Source: Chinchilla lanigera
Taxonomy: Eukaryota > Chordata > Mammalia > Rodentia > Chinchillidae
Assembly (NCBI RefSeq): GCF_000276665.1
Contig: NW_004955435.1
Location: 6,835,208 to 6,899,207, forward strand
Direction of reading: 5' to 3'
Length of the DNA: 64,000 nt
Within the stretch, counting starts at the first letter, position 1, and each line of letters begins with the position of its first letter. A model generated the notes under the pieces. The model searched no databases and was not told where the DNA came from. It worked only from the letters and a program-made list of their open reading frames with translations. Shown here piece after piece: positions 11,243-22,250 of this stretch. Position numbers and translations under genes: made by a program.

Positions 11243-12810
11243 TTTGAGTTTAATCAACTCAAATAATTATATTATAGTTGCTGTGTACTTAAAATTTGTG
11301 GGTTAAACTTAATTGCCTAATATAATGATCTTTTCTGGATTTTTAGAATACTGGATTTCTCTGGAGCTTTATAAAACAGTATTTTCTTGTTTTATTGACT
11401 ACAGTGGTTAAGAATGTTCATACTACTCCTCCAACCCCTGCATAATCAGCACAGTGTAGCTATTCCCAGCTCTTTGTCTTTAGCTAACATCCTTTTTTCA
11501 TGCTATGCAGTCTCATCAGAAAATTCTAGTCTTTACTATAGCTTCAGAGTGAAGATGATGCAGTAAATCGATCAGTCTGCCTGAATACTTTTATACACCC
11601 AAGATGTGTATTTTTTTACTGTATTTTGAGAAACTTGTATGCTATTCTCCTGGCATGTGAAACATTCTCAAAGTTAACTAAATGTGTGTTTTGTAAAAAA
11701 GTTGCATACTTTAAGTGTACACAAGAATTCATTTAAAAAAATTGAACTTATTTTTTACATGCTTACTTATGTCAGCAATTTTTGATGCTGAACTCTTCTT
11801 TATCATCCTGGTCACTGACCAAATCATATAGATTCTAACTATGCACTGTTTTTCATATAAATTCTTTTTTATTTTCAAGTATACTGTTCTATCTTAAAAT
11901 CTCATTTACCTTATCTATCAACTATTAATTATTTACTATATAGTAGGAGATGTACAAAAACTAGGGGATATTTAAATGGAAGCAAGGTACTTGAGTGGTA
12001 GTATTTTTTGCTGAGAAGGTTTTGCTGGGGATACAAAAGTATAATTTTAACTTTTTCATATAATTCAAAAGTAATACATAGGCAAGAGGTGAACACAAAC
12101 CAGGCTATACCAATTTCATTATACAGAGATTTTCTGTACTTCAGCACTTAGGACATTTTCAGACAGGCAGTAATTCTTTTCTAATTCTTTTTTTTGTGGG
12201 AACCTGTTCAATGTATTCCAACATCCCTATGCCTATTCACTAGATGCCAGTAACACTTAACTCTGGTTGAGACAACCAAAAACGTCTCTACAGATTGTCA
12301 CGTATCTCCTGGAGAGAGACTGTACTACTTGTCAATCACTACTGTAACATAGTAGCTATTTCTGCCTCCAAACCTTATAACTGTTTAGTATGCCTTTTAC
12401 ATAATGAGTTATTTTCTTAATGTTGTTTGAATATTCATAAAATTTCTTTGAAACAAAAGATCCATGACCTAATAAAAAATAATCAGACCAGTAAGCGTCA
12501 CATTGAAGGGTATTGTTTTGAGCCCCACACACCGTTTCGGTGTGAACATCAGCTAATCCTTTATTTCAGCACATCCTGGTGGTACTTGTATTGCTTATTG
12601 TTCTGAACATGACCCCAAACATGCCGCAGTCTGCATGTCCTTTCCCTTAGAATTACACCCAGTGAGGCACTGTCGTGGTGACCTTAAATGTTATTTTAAC
12701 TTTTGTTTGTTCATTTCTTCATTTCTGTAATAGGAATTATAGTGATAACAATATCATAAGTACATGAAGTGTATGTGAAATACTTGGAATAAATCATCTT
12801 AGCTACATCT
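11243..12810. other. unassigned AT-rich stretch
   Basis: No gene or clear repeat recognised. Confidence 0.4.
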
Positions 12811-12814
12811 CCTC

Positions 12815-13186
12815 ATTGCTGAGACAAGATATCCAACACCCCAAGCTGAGAGAGGAAAGATTTATTTAGCTCATGGCTGGTAGAGATTTCAGTCCGCAGT
12901 CAGCTGGCTCCAAGGCAGGGTGGCATGGCAGAGGTCATAACAGAAAAAAAAAAGTTCATGGTAGGCAGAAGACAGCAAAAGTACGTGAGCAGCTGCAAAC
13001 CTCTTTCTGTCCCTTGTGTTTTGTCCATCCCACCGTCACAGCCTCACACCCTCAATCCTAGCACCCTTAATGCTAGGGTGGCATCATGAATCAGTCCCAG
13101 AGCCACACACTAGATTCAGCTACTTCTGAAAAGCCCCATCTATGACCGCTTGAGGTTTTCAGGACATCTAGACACAAACCATAACA
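12815..13186 (-). mobile_element. MaLR-type (MST/ORR1-like) solitary LTR
   Basis: On the minus strand the element begins TGTTATGGTTTGTG at 13186, matching the TGxTATGGTTTG start typical of MST/THE1-type LTRs. It ends with the signature that on the plus strand reads GAAAGATTTATTTAGCTCATGG followed by CAGTCCGCAGTCAGCTGGCTCC. No internal gag or pol region is attached, so it is a solitary LTR of an ancient non-autonomous ERVL-type element. Confidence 0.75.
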
Positions 13187-13357
13187 TAAATAATGATGTT
13201 ATAGATATGAATGCTCACCTGCTCTTCAGTTGTGAATATTATCCTGCTGAATATCTCTTGTGACAGTTTCAAATTAAAACTGTCTTTCATTTTTAATATT
13301 CTTTCCCTCAATAATTGGCTTTAAATCATTGTAATCTCTCTACCTTCATATTAGACT

Positions 13358-13503
13358 TATTTTTTTGAGACAGCGTCTCATTATGTAGGACAGGCTGGCC
13401 TTGAACTCGCTTATGTAGCTCAGGCTGGCTTCAAACTCATGGCCATCTTTCTGCCTCAGCCTCCTGAGTGCTGGGATTACAGGCATGTACCATGACACCT
13501 GGT
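13358..13503 (-). mobile_element. B1-like SINE
   Basis: Minus-strand B1 body (TTTTTTGAGACAGCGTCTCA at the tail side, CAGGCTGGCCTTGAACTC, GAGTGCTGGGATTACAGGC). The imperfect 11-bp duplication is TTCATATTAGA at 13345-13355 and TTCATATCAGA at 13505-13515. Confidence 0.93.
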
Positions 13504-13515
13504 TTTCATATCAGA

Positions 13516-14519
13516 TCCTTGTTATGCATGTTCTCCTTATTCCATGAGGTACTTCTAGGGCATATTTTATTAAGCTTTCCCACTGCCAGCCTGAGTTTTC
13601 TGTGCCAAACACTTATTGTAATATGAAATTTAATGATATAAAAACCCCACTTTTTATTTTTCTCATAATATTTAACATATTCACTGTATACGGTGGTGCA
13701 ATTCACTGTGATTCTTTCACCCATGCACACATTGTGCACGACTCACACCTTCCACCTTCTTTCTGCCCACGTCCTCTCCCACCCCCATCCCACCTTCACA
13801 GTCCCTCCTCTCCTCCGCACAATGCCCAGACCCTGGTGTTCCCTAAATGAGACTCTTGGAGGTTATGTGGCATTGTAGGCATTTTTTGGATTACTAATTA
13901 TGCTTGATGTACTATCCTAGAAATATATAAACAATTTATCGGGGATAATATTTATACTACTGATTTATGGATGTATGACCTACATTTTATATAAAGTGGT
14001 TAGTTCCAATTCCTATCACTAAAAACTAACAAATTCATGATTCAAACTAAATTTTGGTCCACCTAATTCTCAATCTTTCTGATTTTCTGTCCATTTCCCA
14101 ACATTGCTCAGTAAATATATAATATAAATGAGATATGTAGCTCCACATTAACTGAAGTAAATAAGCAGATGCAATTAATTGTGATAATTTGATTTAACTC
14201 AAAATATATCCTAATCATTACTTAGCATATAATCCATGAGTTTTATAAAATATTTACTGTCTCATATTTACAAAGCTTGACTCAAAAAATGAAGAAGATA
14301 AAAACTGTACAGAGCTATTAAAGATATTGCCTGAATACTGACTTAATGGTGTTTAATTGTTATAAGAAATTTTGACCTTTTGTTTTTCTTCTTTATATAC
14401 TATAGGAGGAGAAAATCCAATCACAAACCAAAAGCAACATTGAGTGTTTATTTGTGGTATCTTTAAATGATTAAACATGTGCCAATATTGAGCTATTTTG
14501 GATTTCTTTGCATATTACA
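13516..14519. other. unassigned AT-rich stretch
   Basis: No gene recognised. A CT/CA-rich low-complexity patch at about 13740-13850 produces overlapping open frames without family resemblance. Confidence 0.4.
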
Positions 14520-14523
14520 AGAA

Positions 14524-14575
14524 TCATATATATATATAATATATAAATATATTTTATATACACATATATATATGA
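14524..14575. repeat. TA-rich simple repeat
   Basis: Interrupted (TA)n tract including ATATATATATAATATATAA and ACACATATATATATG. Low complexity only. Confidence 0.8.
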
Positions 14576-14779
14576 CATTGGAGATGTTGGTTCTGCTGCT
14601 GCTCCATGCACCTAAACCCAGTGGCTACATGAAAGAGAAGGTGGCAGATGAACACAGAGGTCTGAAAATGGGGCAGCAGATCAGTGAATTATGGGTGAAA
14701 AATAATTCTAGGCAGAGGAAATGCCACGAGAACAGACATGAGACTGAGAAGGAATTGAGAGCAGAATGTTCCAAAGTTT

Positions 14780-15060
14780 ACTATACCTCGTAGCAAACTT
14801 CTTCAAGTCTCAGTGGCTTAAAACCTACTTATTTTATCCACAATCTTCAATAACTCAGCTCTCCATGAGGAAATAGGCTGGCTGTCTCAGGCTGGAATCT
14901 ATTCACAGATGACTCATGCATATTTAAGGAATATGTTCCCTGGGCCACTGTACTCTCTGCACCTGTGCTTTTTCCTTCCACACATGTTGTGTTTCCTTGT
15001 GCGGGATGGTTGTTCTATGAACATTTCAAGACAGTCAGTATAAGTTACCATGCTTTGAAT
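14780..15060. mobile_element. ancient interspersed repeat-like segment, unassigned
   Basis: CAGTGGCTTAAAACC (14811-14825) followed by a TTATTTTATCCACAAT region and CTGGCTGTCTCAGGCTGG resembles the 'AGTGGCTTAAAACAAC..TTATTAT..' pattern of ancient mammalian interspersed repeats. I cannot assign the family from memory with confidence. Confidence 0.35.
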
Positions 15061-15699
15061 GCTCGCAGGTGACCTCGTGTCACTTCTTCTCCAGTCCCAG
15101 TTCTATCCAGATTTGAAGTAAGAAAACAGATTTCATCCTCTCCTGGGAGAAATTTCAAATCTCTTGTGGGAACAGGAAGTGAAACGGAAATATTGTAACC
15201 AGTTTTGGAAAATGCAATCTGTCACACAAGGAAATTTAAGGAAATATGAATGAAGAGAATTGAGTTCAAATCTTTTTAAACTTTTGATAAGTGGTAGGTG
15301 CCTCTTAAAGCATGGGTGATGTTGAATATATGAGAACAAAATTTCTTCCTGTGGGTTTTCTATTTTGGTGAAACTAAGACTAAGAATGATAGGGGATGCA
15401 GTTAGAAAAAGGATCAGAAAATAATTAAGGATGATTTCTAGCTACAATTTCAGTTGGAGAAAGCTGACAATAAAAAGTAAAGCAAAGTGTTTAGTGGTGT
15501 TGCATCAAAATAGAAGAAATTGAATTGAGTAGTTAAGAGAGGACTCATCAAAATGTTTCCAGAATGTACCAGGAGTTGTAAGTAGGCCCCATGGGCAATA
15601 ATAAGTGACAAATGAGTGTGTGACAAACGAGCTACAGTTTTCAGGGCCACATAAGGCAGACACATATTATTCGGGAAGCCATATCACACAGAGGGTCTT
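15061..15699. other. unassigned stretch
   Basis: No gene or repeat recognised. Confidence 0.4.
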
Positions 15700-16010
15700 T
15701 ATCTTTAATTTGAATAAGATAGCAAGTTTTGAACAGGAGGTGACCAAAAGCTACTTCCTGTAAGTTTAGAATGATGAGTAATTTTTTATAAGAAACAAAT
15801 GAAGTTGAAAAAGGGTGGTAGTGCAGAGACCAGTGAGAAGGCTATCACTATATTTCAGATGAGTTCGAAAAATTAACCACTTGGAGTAGTGGAGATGATG
15901 GTTTTGTGAAGTAAGATGCACTTCAGATTGCTTGGGATCTGAGAGAGAAAAGAGAGAGACAGGTAGAGTGAGAGTGAGAGAAAGGCAAAGAGAGACAGAG
16001 ATCAGGAATT
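15700..16010 (+). mobile_element. ancient dispersed repeat-like segment
   Basis: The order AGCAAGTTTTGAACAGGAGGTGAC, GACCAGTGAGAAGGCTATCAC and GAGATGATGG..TTTTG (quoted as short landmarks) resembles a common old mammalian repeat (a 'gttttgagcaggagagtgacatg..ggaggctattgcaat' pattern). It ends in a GAGA-rich patch at 15940-16000. The family name is not certain. Confidence 0.35.
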
Positions 16011-17290
16011 GCCCATGCGGATTTCCTATTTATCTCGATCGCTGGCAGAACTAAACACAATTTGATAATTTCAAATTTCCTACTGTGTGGTACTTCTGGG
16101 AAATATAGTGTGATTCTTGCTGTGGTAAAACACATATCCTTTTAGAAATGAAGCACACATTATCCCAGCCACCATGAAGTTCCTATCCAGGAACTGTCCT
16201 CAGCTAGAGGGACTTGACTCCCTAGGGGCTGCTGTCCAATAGCTGGGCAACAGAGCAACAAAAAGTGAAAATGAATCACCTTGATGTGGAACAATTCTGA
16301 GGGGCTGTTCTAGCTCCAGACCAGGGACCTCCAGCATGGTTTTCTATAGATGACCCGGTTTCTAATGTAACTACATGGCATTCAGCCTCTCTTCCTGCCC
16401 AGTTTTGTGGTTCCTTCCTCATGAGTGTTAATCCTGAGAGCACTGTTAAAAATCATCCAGCTTAGCAACTCTGCAGAAGTCTTTTTTTTTTTTTTTTTGG
16501 CTGCCTTTCTATCATGTAAATGTTGTGAGTTGACATTTGTATGGTGGACGGTAACAGAAATTCTCTTAAATTTAGTTCTATTCTCTCAGTACACTGGGAA
16601 GTAGTATCAACATCAGAGAGTCATTATTATAAGAATATTTGGAAAGTAGAGGATAAAGGAAAGTTTGGAAACAGTCCTTCTGAACTCTAGGAGATGAAGT
16701 GGACAAAGTATATATTACTTTGTTACTAGGCAGCAAATCTTTAAAATGTTTATTTGTTCTGTTTATTTACATTTAATTTTTTGAATACTGATGTATTATA
16801 GGTGCAGTTAGAATCAAATGCAACTGTGTTTTTGCGAAGTAAGTATGAGGAAATAAGAGAGGACGTGAGATGAAGGCACATAAAAATGAAAAGGATATTC
16901 TACTTACTCTAGACAAATACGGCAAATGACCACAATATGGACATAAACAGACAAGGACAAGCTTGCCCAATCACATATCACAGTTCGTGATAAGATCCTG
17001 AGTTCATCTCTGAGTCTAATGTCAAGAGGAAAGATCAAAAATGGTGGCTATGGAGATATTGAAATCACACTTACATAGTGATTACACTACTCCAGTTACT
17101 AAGACTAGGCTGTAACCATGGAAATAAATGGTAGGGGTGGTGGAGAACATGAATATAACACTTTTGAATAGAACACTTCAAAGGGAGCTCTGTGATTCAA
17201 CTGTCATTTATAAGGTTAAGGTTGGAGAAACTGACCATTAGGATTTAAGATATTGCACAGATGAGGAGTGACCTAGAAATTTACACATGG
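16011..17290. other. unassigned stretch with poly-T at 16482
   Basis: No gene recognised. A run of T at 16482-16498 could be the tail of a minus-strand retroposon, but the sequence next to it is not identifiable. Confidence 0.4.
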
Positions 17291-17830
17291 TTTCTCTGTG
17301 TTTTTAATTCATATATTGTAAATATGATATCTGTACAAATATGATATTTGTGTAAGTTGTACACATTGTGGAATGGTTAAGGCAAGCAAGCTAATGTTTG
17401 CATCACCTTGCATAGTATCCATTCATTTATAGTGAGACCATTTCAAATATACCTTTCAGCAATTTTCAAGTGCACAACTTGTTAACAAAACACAATGTCA
17501 TTAACATGGAGATTTCCCCAAAGATCCAAACTTAAGTGAAATGAGGAGAATAGAATGATCAGAAGAGAGCTGAGGACATAACTATAATTATATTTTACAA
17601 TAGATCTTTGAGTTTACCACTGCTGTCTAACGAAAGCTTTGTTTATTTTGACTTGCAGCTCCTCGTGTTCCGCAGCGCTCCCCACTCAAACCAACGGTCT
17701 ACTGTCTGCTTCTATAAATTCTTCTTTTTTAGTCGCACTTACCAGTGAGATCACACAGTCTATACCCATAAATATAGCATATAGAGAATACGTATGTAGA
17801 TACATGTGCATCTAGTGTTATTTCCATGTA

Positions 17831-18125
17831 CATGAGGTGTGACCAAAACATGCAGTGAATCCTTAAATTTAAAAACATTAAAGGACATTTTACCACTGAG
17901 CCCCCTCACGTTGCACACATTCGTTCCATTGTTCCTGTCACTTTTGGAAGCAGTTCCATGAGTTACCTGTCCTGCATGTTGTTACTTGAACTGCTGTGGT
18001 TTCCTGAGTGTCCTGAATTGACTCAAATCATTCCCTCTCCTGGCCGTTTTAGCTTGGGAGAAGGGTCAGAAGTCGCACGATGCCAGATCCAGGCAACCAG
18101 GCCACATGGTGATGTTTACAAGCTT
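17831..18125 (-). pseudogene. mariner-family transposase relic (3' end and terminal inverted repeat)
   Basis: Minus-strand conceptual reading gives DLASCDF near 18085, matching the (S)PDLAPCDxxLF motif around the third catalytic residue region of mariner transposases. Further on it gives FQK-stop-QEQWNECVQREGAQ near 17905-17955, matching the FQKW..RW..C...GxYFEGD C-terminus. The low-coordinate end GAGGTGTGACCAAAACATG is like a mariner terminal inverted repeat. Several frameshifts and stops separate the two parts and the N-terminal helix-turn-helix domains are missing. What is seen is the motif order; the exact mariner subfamily is not resolved. Confidence 0.6.
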
Positions 18126-18189
18126 TTCTTTCTGTGGGATGACACTTGAGTGGCCTTCGCTGTATATTTTATTAGATAACATAAACATC

Positions 18190-18690
18190 AGTGTTGTCAC
18201 CGTTTCTTTCATTTGTACAGCTGCATTATATTGAGGTTTTCCTTCTTCAGACTTTGCTGGGCAGGTAGATTGATTGTGTATCATGGCTACTGTGAACAGT
18301 GCCTCAAAGGACTTGGATGTGTGTAAGTTCTCAATAGCACCGCTCTGGATGAAGGCTTTCATGTATGGATCCTTGGGGAACATTCCAGACCCATACGGTA
18401 GCCTAGGTGATATTTCACTGTGGTTTTGCTCTATATTTCCCTGGTGATCAGTGGCATTGCACATGTTTTATATATGTGCTGACTATTTTCTTTCGAGAAA
18501 TAACTATTAAAGTTGTTTACTCAGTTTTCATGGTGTGATTGTACAGAATTTATTTTCTGGCCAAAGAGTTTTTGAACTACCTGCATATTGGATGTTAACC
18601 CCTTCTCTGATATGTCACTTCTACTTTTTCTAGTTTGAGTTATCCAGAGAGTCCAGAAAGCAAATTTCTGATGAGATTTTAAATGGGTTG
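18190..18690 (-). mobile_element. old L1 fragment (3' part)
   Basis: Plus-strand text such as ATCATGGCTACTGTGAACAG, GATATTTCACTGTGGTTTTG and CCCTGGTGATCAGTGGCATT matches the reverse complement of the ORF2/3' end region of old mammalian L1M elements. The 132-codon minus frame 18066-18464 runs across this and the mariner relic and is not a gene. Confidence 0.65.
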
Positions 18691-18944
18691 TTTCTATCAG
18701 GAAAGAGAGAAGTGGTCTAAAAATAGTAGTGAGTAGCTAGGAAAAGCATAATTATCTAAACTCAATGATTTAAGAGTTCTGAGAAAGCAAACACATTCCA
18801 TAATAAAAAAATTTATGAAGAAGCATAAGAAAACTCTAAAGATCCAGATATAGTTAAAAAGAGAATGATTGGAAAGGGAGTTGAGGACAAAAGTAATTAT
18901 ATTGGTGGCATACTGTAATTCCAAAGGGGAAAGGACAGGTTTTT

Positions 18945-19160
18945 TAAAATTATTTTTTAATTCATTTTAAAAATAAAAGAAGGAAAACATATTAACAAAC
19001 AGACATCTATTTACAAAGTACCGTAAGAACAATTCAAGCAATACAGAGTTACAGACAAAGTTGTAGGAAATTAACAGGAGGAGGTATGGTAGACATTGTG
19101 AAATGAAACAAAAATGTTCAAAAATAAAGAGCAACTGGGATGAGGGAAAACAGAAAAGAA
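18945..19160 (-). mobile_element. L1 3'UTR copy with internal orientation switch
   Basis: From 18945 to about 19085 the 3'UTR unit is on the minus strand (plus reading: CATATTAACAAACAGACATC, ACAGAGTTACAGACAAAG, GAAATTAACAGG). From about 19090 to 19160 the adjacent purine-rich 3'UTR part (GTTCAAAAATAAAGAGCAAC, TGGGATGAGGGAAAAC) is in plus orientation. In the 7-9 kb copy the two parts lie in the same orientation. This is the layout expected of a 5' inversion at insertion (twin priming). Confidence 0.6.
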
Positions 19161-19176
19161 GGAAGGGGAAATTATG

Positions 19177-19212
19177 TATGTGTATATATATATGTGTATA
19201 TATATATACAGG
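19177..19212. repeat. (TA/TG)n microsatellite
   Basis: ATGTGTATATATATATGTGTATATATATA tract. Similar TA tracts flank the purine-rich L1 3'UTR part at 34.78 and 53.8 kb, so it may have arisen inside that L1 segment. Confidence 0.8.
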
Positions 19213-19309
19213 ATAGCTAACATTGACATACTACTGACTCCTATTGCTTTACTGAAAGGACAGGCTTTTAAGTGCTGGGGATAGTAAAAAGAGGGAGAAC
19301 ATAAAGCTT

Positions 19310-19490
19310 GGGATGATAACGTGGGCCTGCATTCCCAGCGCTCTGGGAAACTGAGGCAGGTGGACAAGTTTGAGCCCAACCTGGGCAAGATCATTTAGCA
19401 AAATGCTTGTTCAAAATTAAAAATAGAAAAGGTTGTCAGGATATAATTCAGCACGTAAGCCCTGGTTTCAGTCCTTAGCATTGCAAAAAA
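19310..19490 (+). mobile_element. B1-dID-like composite SINE relic
   Basis: B1-like first half (GCATTCCCAGCGCTCTGGGA, ACTGAGGCAGGTGGA, GAGCCCAACCTGGGCAA), A-rich linker at 19415-19430, then an ID-like half (TTGTCAGGATATAATTCAGC, CCTGGTTTCAGTCC) and an A tail. It is diverged and has no clear duplication. Confidence 0.65.
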
Positions 19491-19499
19491 GGGGAGGAA

Positions 19500-20418
19500 A
19501 GACCATGGGGAGACGACATGGAAATGTGGAAATGGAAGAGTTCAGAGATAACCTGCGGTAGCTGGGTTGGTGCTTTGAGCAGGAAGTGGCGGGTGATATA
19601 TAGAGAGAAGATTACCAAGATGTTCCTATGACTCATATTTTGGCTAAGTTGTCAGTATTGGATGGTCACAGAGGGGGAGAAGCAAATTGGTCAATGGAAG
19701 GATGCTCATTTTCTGAACACAAAGAAACCCTGGCGTTCCCTTTGACCGTGTAGTGATGACCTCTCCGTGTGCCCAGGGACGGGAGGCACAGCTAGGCACA
19801 GCCCATTGTCCATCCCGAGTGACTTTGACCAGGCACCATGGCCTTAGACTTAAGATGTGTGTGTATTTCATCTTTCCTTTCATCCATCTTTCACGTTTCT
19901 TTTTCTTTAAATCATTTTTATTTGATTTTCTTATACTTGTAATATTTGTCTTTTCCTTTTGATTTGTCTCTCAGAGATAGGGATAACAAAATATGAAAAC
20001 TGCTGCTGCTAAGTACCACCCATTGGAAAGGCAGCCTTGTGAAATCATTGCAGAGAGTCTCCATTCACCTGTTCCTGGGTCCGCCACCATGTGACCTCTG
20101 CCTCTTCCCCAGGTCAAACTGAATATGAAAGTTGAACACTCTGAATCAATTCAAGACATCAAGGCTGCTATAGCAGACCAAATAAACCCACTGAAAAATT
20201 AGGACTGCTACAACTTCTTCAGAAAGTGACAAAGGTGATGAAAATGTATTTCTGAGGGGATGTATTTTGATAGGAATTAATGACATTGTGACTTTTACTC
20301 TAACAGTTATTTGTTTAATTTAGACACACACCATAATGTTCTATCATACTTGATGACTTCTCTCAATTTATAGATTTTTTTTCTACAGAAACTTGGAAAT
20401 TCTCAGAATTGTATTATA
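19500..20418. other. unassigned stretch
   Basis: No gene that I can support. A short segment at 20120-20200 looks codon-like but is closed by stops and has no recognised homologue. Confidence 0.4.
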
Positions 20419-20743
20419 CAGCAGTCCCTCAGTATTGGTGGGGGATTGGTTTCCTAAACCTCCACAGATAGCAAAATCATTGGATCCCCCTATTCCTTAT
20501 AAACATGCAGAGTATTTGTATATAACCTGCACATATTCCCATGTACTTTAAATCATCTCTAGATTATTTAAATTTAATACCATTTGCTATGAAAATATAA
20601 TGCAAATGTTACACAAAGTAATTTTATTTTTAAGGAAAAAAATACAAGAAAAAAGTCTGTAAACATTCAATATTGGTATAATTTATTTTTCCCAAATATT
20701 TCTGATTCACATTTGGATAAATTGAGAGATGTGGAGGTAACTG
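20419..20743 (+). mobile_element. MER2-like (Tc1/mariner-Tigger group) DNA transposon
   Basis: Begins CAGCAGTCCCTCAGTATTGG after a TA and contains GTGGGGGATTGGTTTCCT, TATTTGTATATAACCTGCAC and TTTAAATCATCTCTAGATTA, the characteristic text order of MER2 elements. It ends GTGGAGGTAACTG, which pairs with the start as a degraded terminal inverted repeat (CAG..CTG). Known MER2 elements are non-autonomous and were mobilised by Tigger transposase. No transposase is encoded. Confidence 0.82.
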
Positions 20744-21399
20744 ATTTGGATAATTGTCTGTAATTAAATTTGTTAATATGTTGGTTATGCTTTAGGCTTC
20801 ATTTATTTTATCTTAAAAAGGTCCTCTGCAAATTTTTTATGCCCGTATCTTGTACTGTAACTCCTTTAAAGATAACAATATACAATGTGCAATGTATTAA
20901 CTATTGCTATTCTTTTATTATTTTGATATGAAATCTTGTTTTACTTTTTTTGTTCCATAATATAAATATAGAAATAAGTAAAAAGTTCCTCTCCATAGCA
21001 ACTTCATACATATAGTGCATATTTTATTCTAAAAGTTTCAAGGTGTTATCCTTCCCATTTAAACTCTTATGTCTCATGGAATTGATTGTGTTTGATACGA
21101 AGTAATGATCCAATATTCTTTTTCTTTTGTATTGAAAACAGTTTTTCTAGGGTCATATTTTAGGCTTCCTTTTGCACTGAGTTCTTAACGTTACTTCCCT
21201 CAGCCCTTGCTAACATAGCAGAGGTGCAAATTTATGGAAGGCTATTTCTGGAATATGTAGACTGTCCTAGCAGTATATATTCACATTATAGCACAAGTAG
21301 GGTCCAAAAATTTTATTGCAACTCACATATACTTTTACATCATTCTGCAACTCCATGGAACTTATTGTTCATTAGGATTATTTTGCTCCTTTTTTCACT
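20744..21399. other. unassigned AT-rich stretch
   Basis: No gene or repeat recognised. Confidence 0.4.
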
Positions 21400-21544
21400 T
21401 TTTTTTTTTTCTCTTTGAGACAGGGTCTTACTCGTAATTGAGGCTGGTCTTAAACTCACTATGTAGCCTTGTACTCACAGCGATCCTCTTGCCTTATCCT
21501 CCTGAGTGCTGGAATTACAGGCATTTGCCATCACCACGCCCGGC
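21400..21544 (-). mobile_element. B1-like SINE
   Basis: Minus-strand B1: T-run then CTCTTTGAGACAGGGTCTTA, GAGGCTGGTCTTAAACTCA, CTGAGTGCTGGAATTACAGG and CACGCCCGGC. Flanks TTTGCTCCTTTTTTCACT (about 21382-21400) and TTTGCTGTTCTTGACACT (about 21547-21565) look like a decayed target-site duplication. Confidence 0.88.
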
Positions 21545-21646
21545 TGCTTTGCTGTTCTTGACACTTTTCTTCTATACAAACTTTTGAGATACTTTTAAAA
21601 ATGCATGATAAAAATGTTTCATAAATTGAATAAAATAGCATTGATT

Positions 21647-21823
21647 NNNNNNNNNNNNNNNNNNNNNNNNNNNNNNNNNNNNNNNNNNNNNNNNNNNNNN
21701 NNNNNNNNNNNNNNNNNNNNNNNNNNNNNNNNNNNNNNNNNNNNNNNNNNNNNNNNNNNNNNNNNNNNNNNNNNNNNNNNNNNNNNNNNNNNNNNNNNNN
21801 NNNNNNNNNNNNNNNNNNNNNNN
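21647..21823. other. assembly gap (177 N)
   Basis: A run of unknown bases. The two open frames that span it consist mostly of unknown residues and carry no information. The right edge falls inside an ID element. Confidence 0.99.
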
Positions 21824-21861
21824 AGGCAAGCGCTTTTGCCGCTGAGCTAAATCCCCAGCCC
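21824..21861 (-). mobile_element. ID-type SINE, 5' part only (rest in gap)
   Basis: The plus strand AGGCAAGCGCTTTTGCCGCTGAGCTAAATCCCCAGCCC is the reverse complement of the first ~38 bases of the ID body found elsewhere (identical to 63.28-63.32 kb apart from the end). The B box, the GGTACCGG box and the poly-T tail lie in the gap. Confidence 0.85.
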
Positions 21862-22095
21862 GATGTATCTTTTCTTAACTGAAATGTTCTTTATATTTTA
21901 TTAACATAACTTCTGATATGGTTATTGTGTGAAATACATATATATATATGAATGGTCCTGGATGTAAAATACAGCTTATTATTTTGCTCAGATAACATTA
22001 AAAACTACAGATTATATAAACAGATATCAGTGTAACATAAACATAAAATACATCTTTTCTTTGCATAAAGAAAAGCATCCTTTGAAAGTTAATAT

Positions 22096-22250
22096 CCTCA
22101 GCACACAGGAGGCTGAGGCAGGAGGATTGTTGCAAGTTCAAGACCAGCCTGGGCTACAAAGTGAGCTCAAGCCCAGCCTGAACCGCAGAGTGAGACCTTG
22201 TCTCAAAATAAATAAATAAATAAATAAACAAACAAACAAATAAATAAATA
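22096..22250 (+). mobile_element. 5'-truncated B1-like SINE
   Basis: Starts inside the B1 body (CAGCACACAGGAGGCTGAGG) and has GGAGGATTGTTGCAAGTTCA, CCTGGGCTACAAAGTGAGC and a long (AAAT)n(AAAC)n tail. Short flanks TTAATAT on both sides suggest the duplication. Confidence 0.9.

Noticed and set aside
18066..18464. 132-codon minus-strand frame
   Set aside because: It spans the mariner relic and an old L1 piece in the wrong frames; only short parts match either family.
20110..20205. Possible exon with a ubiquitin-like feel (reading VKLNMKVEHSESIQDIKAAI)
   Set aside because: Only about 30 codons, followed by a stop, and the resemblance is too weak to support homology.
21572..21850. Frames across the N run
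   Set aside because: Mostly unknown residues; no information.
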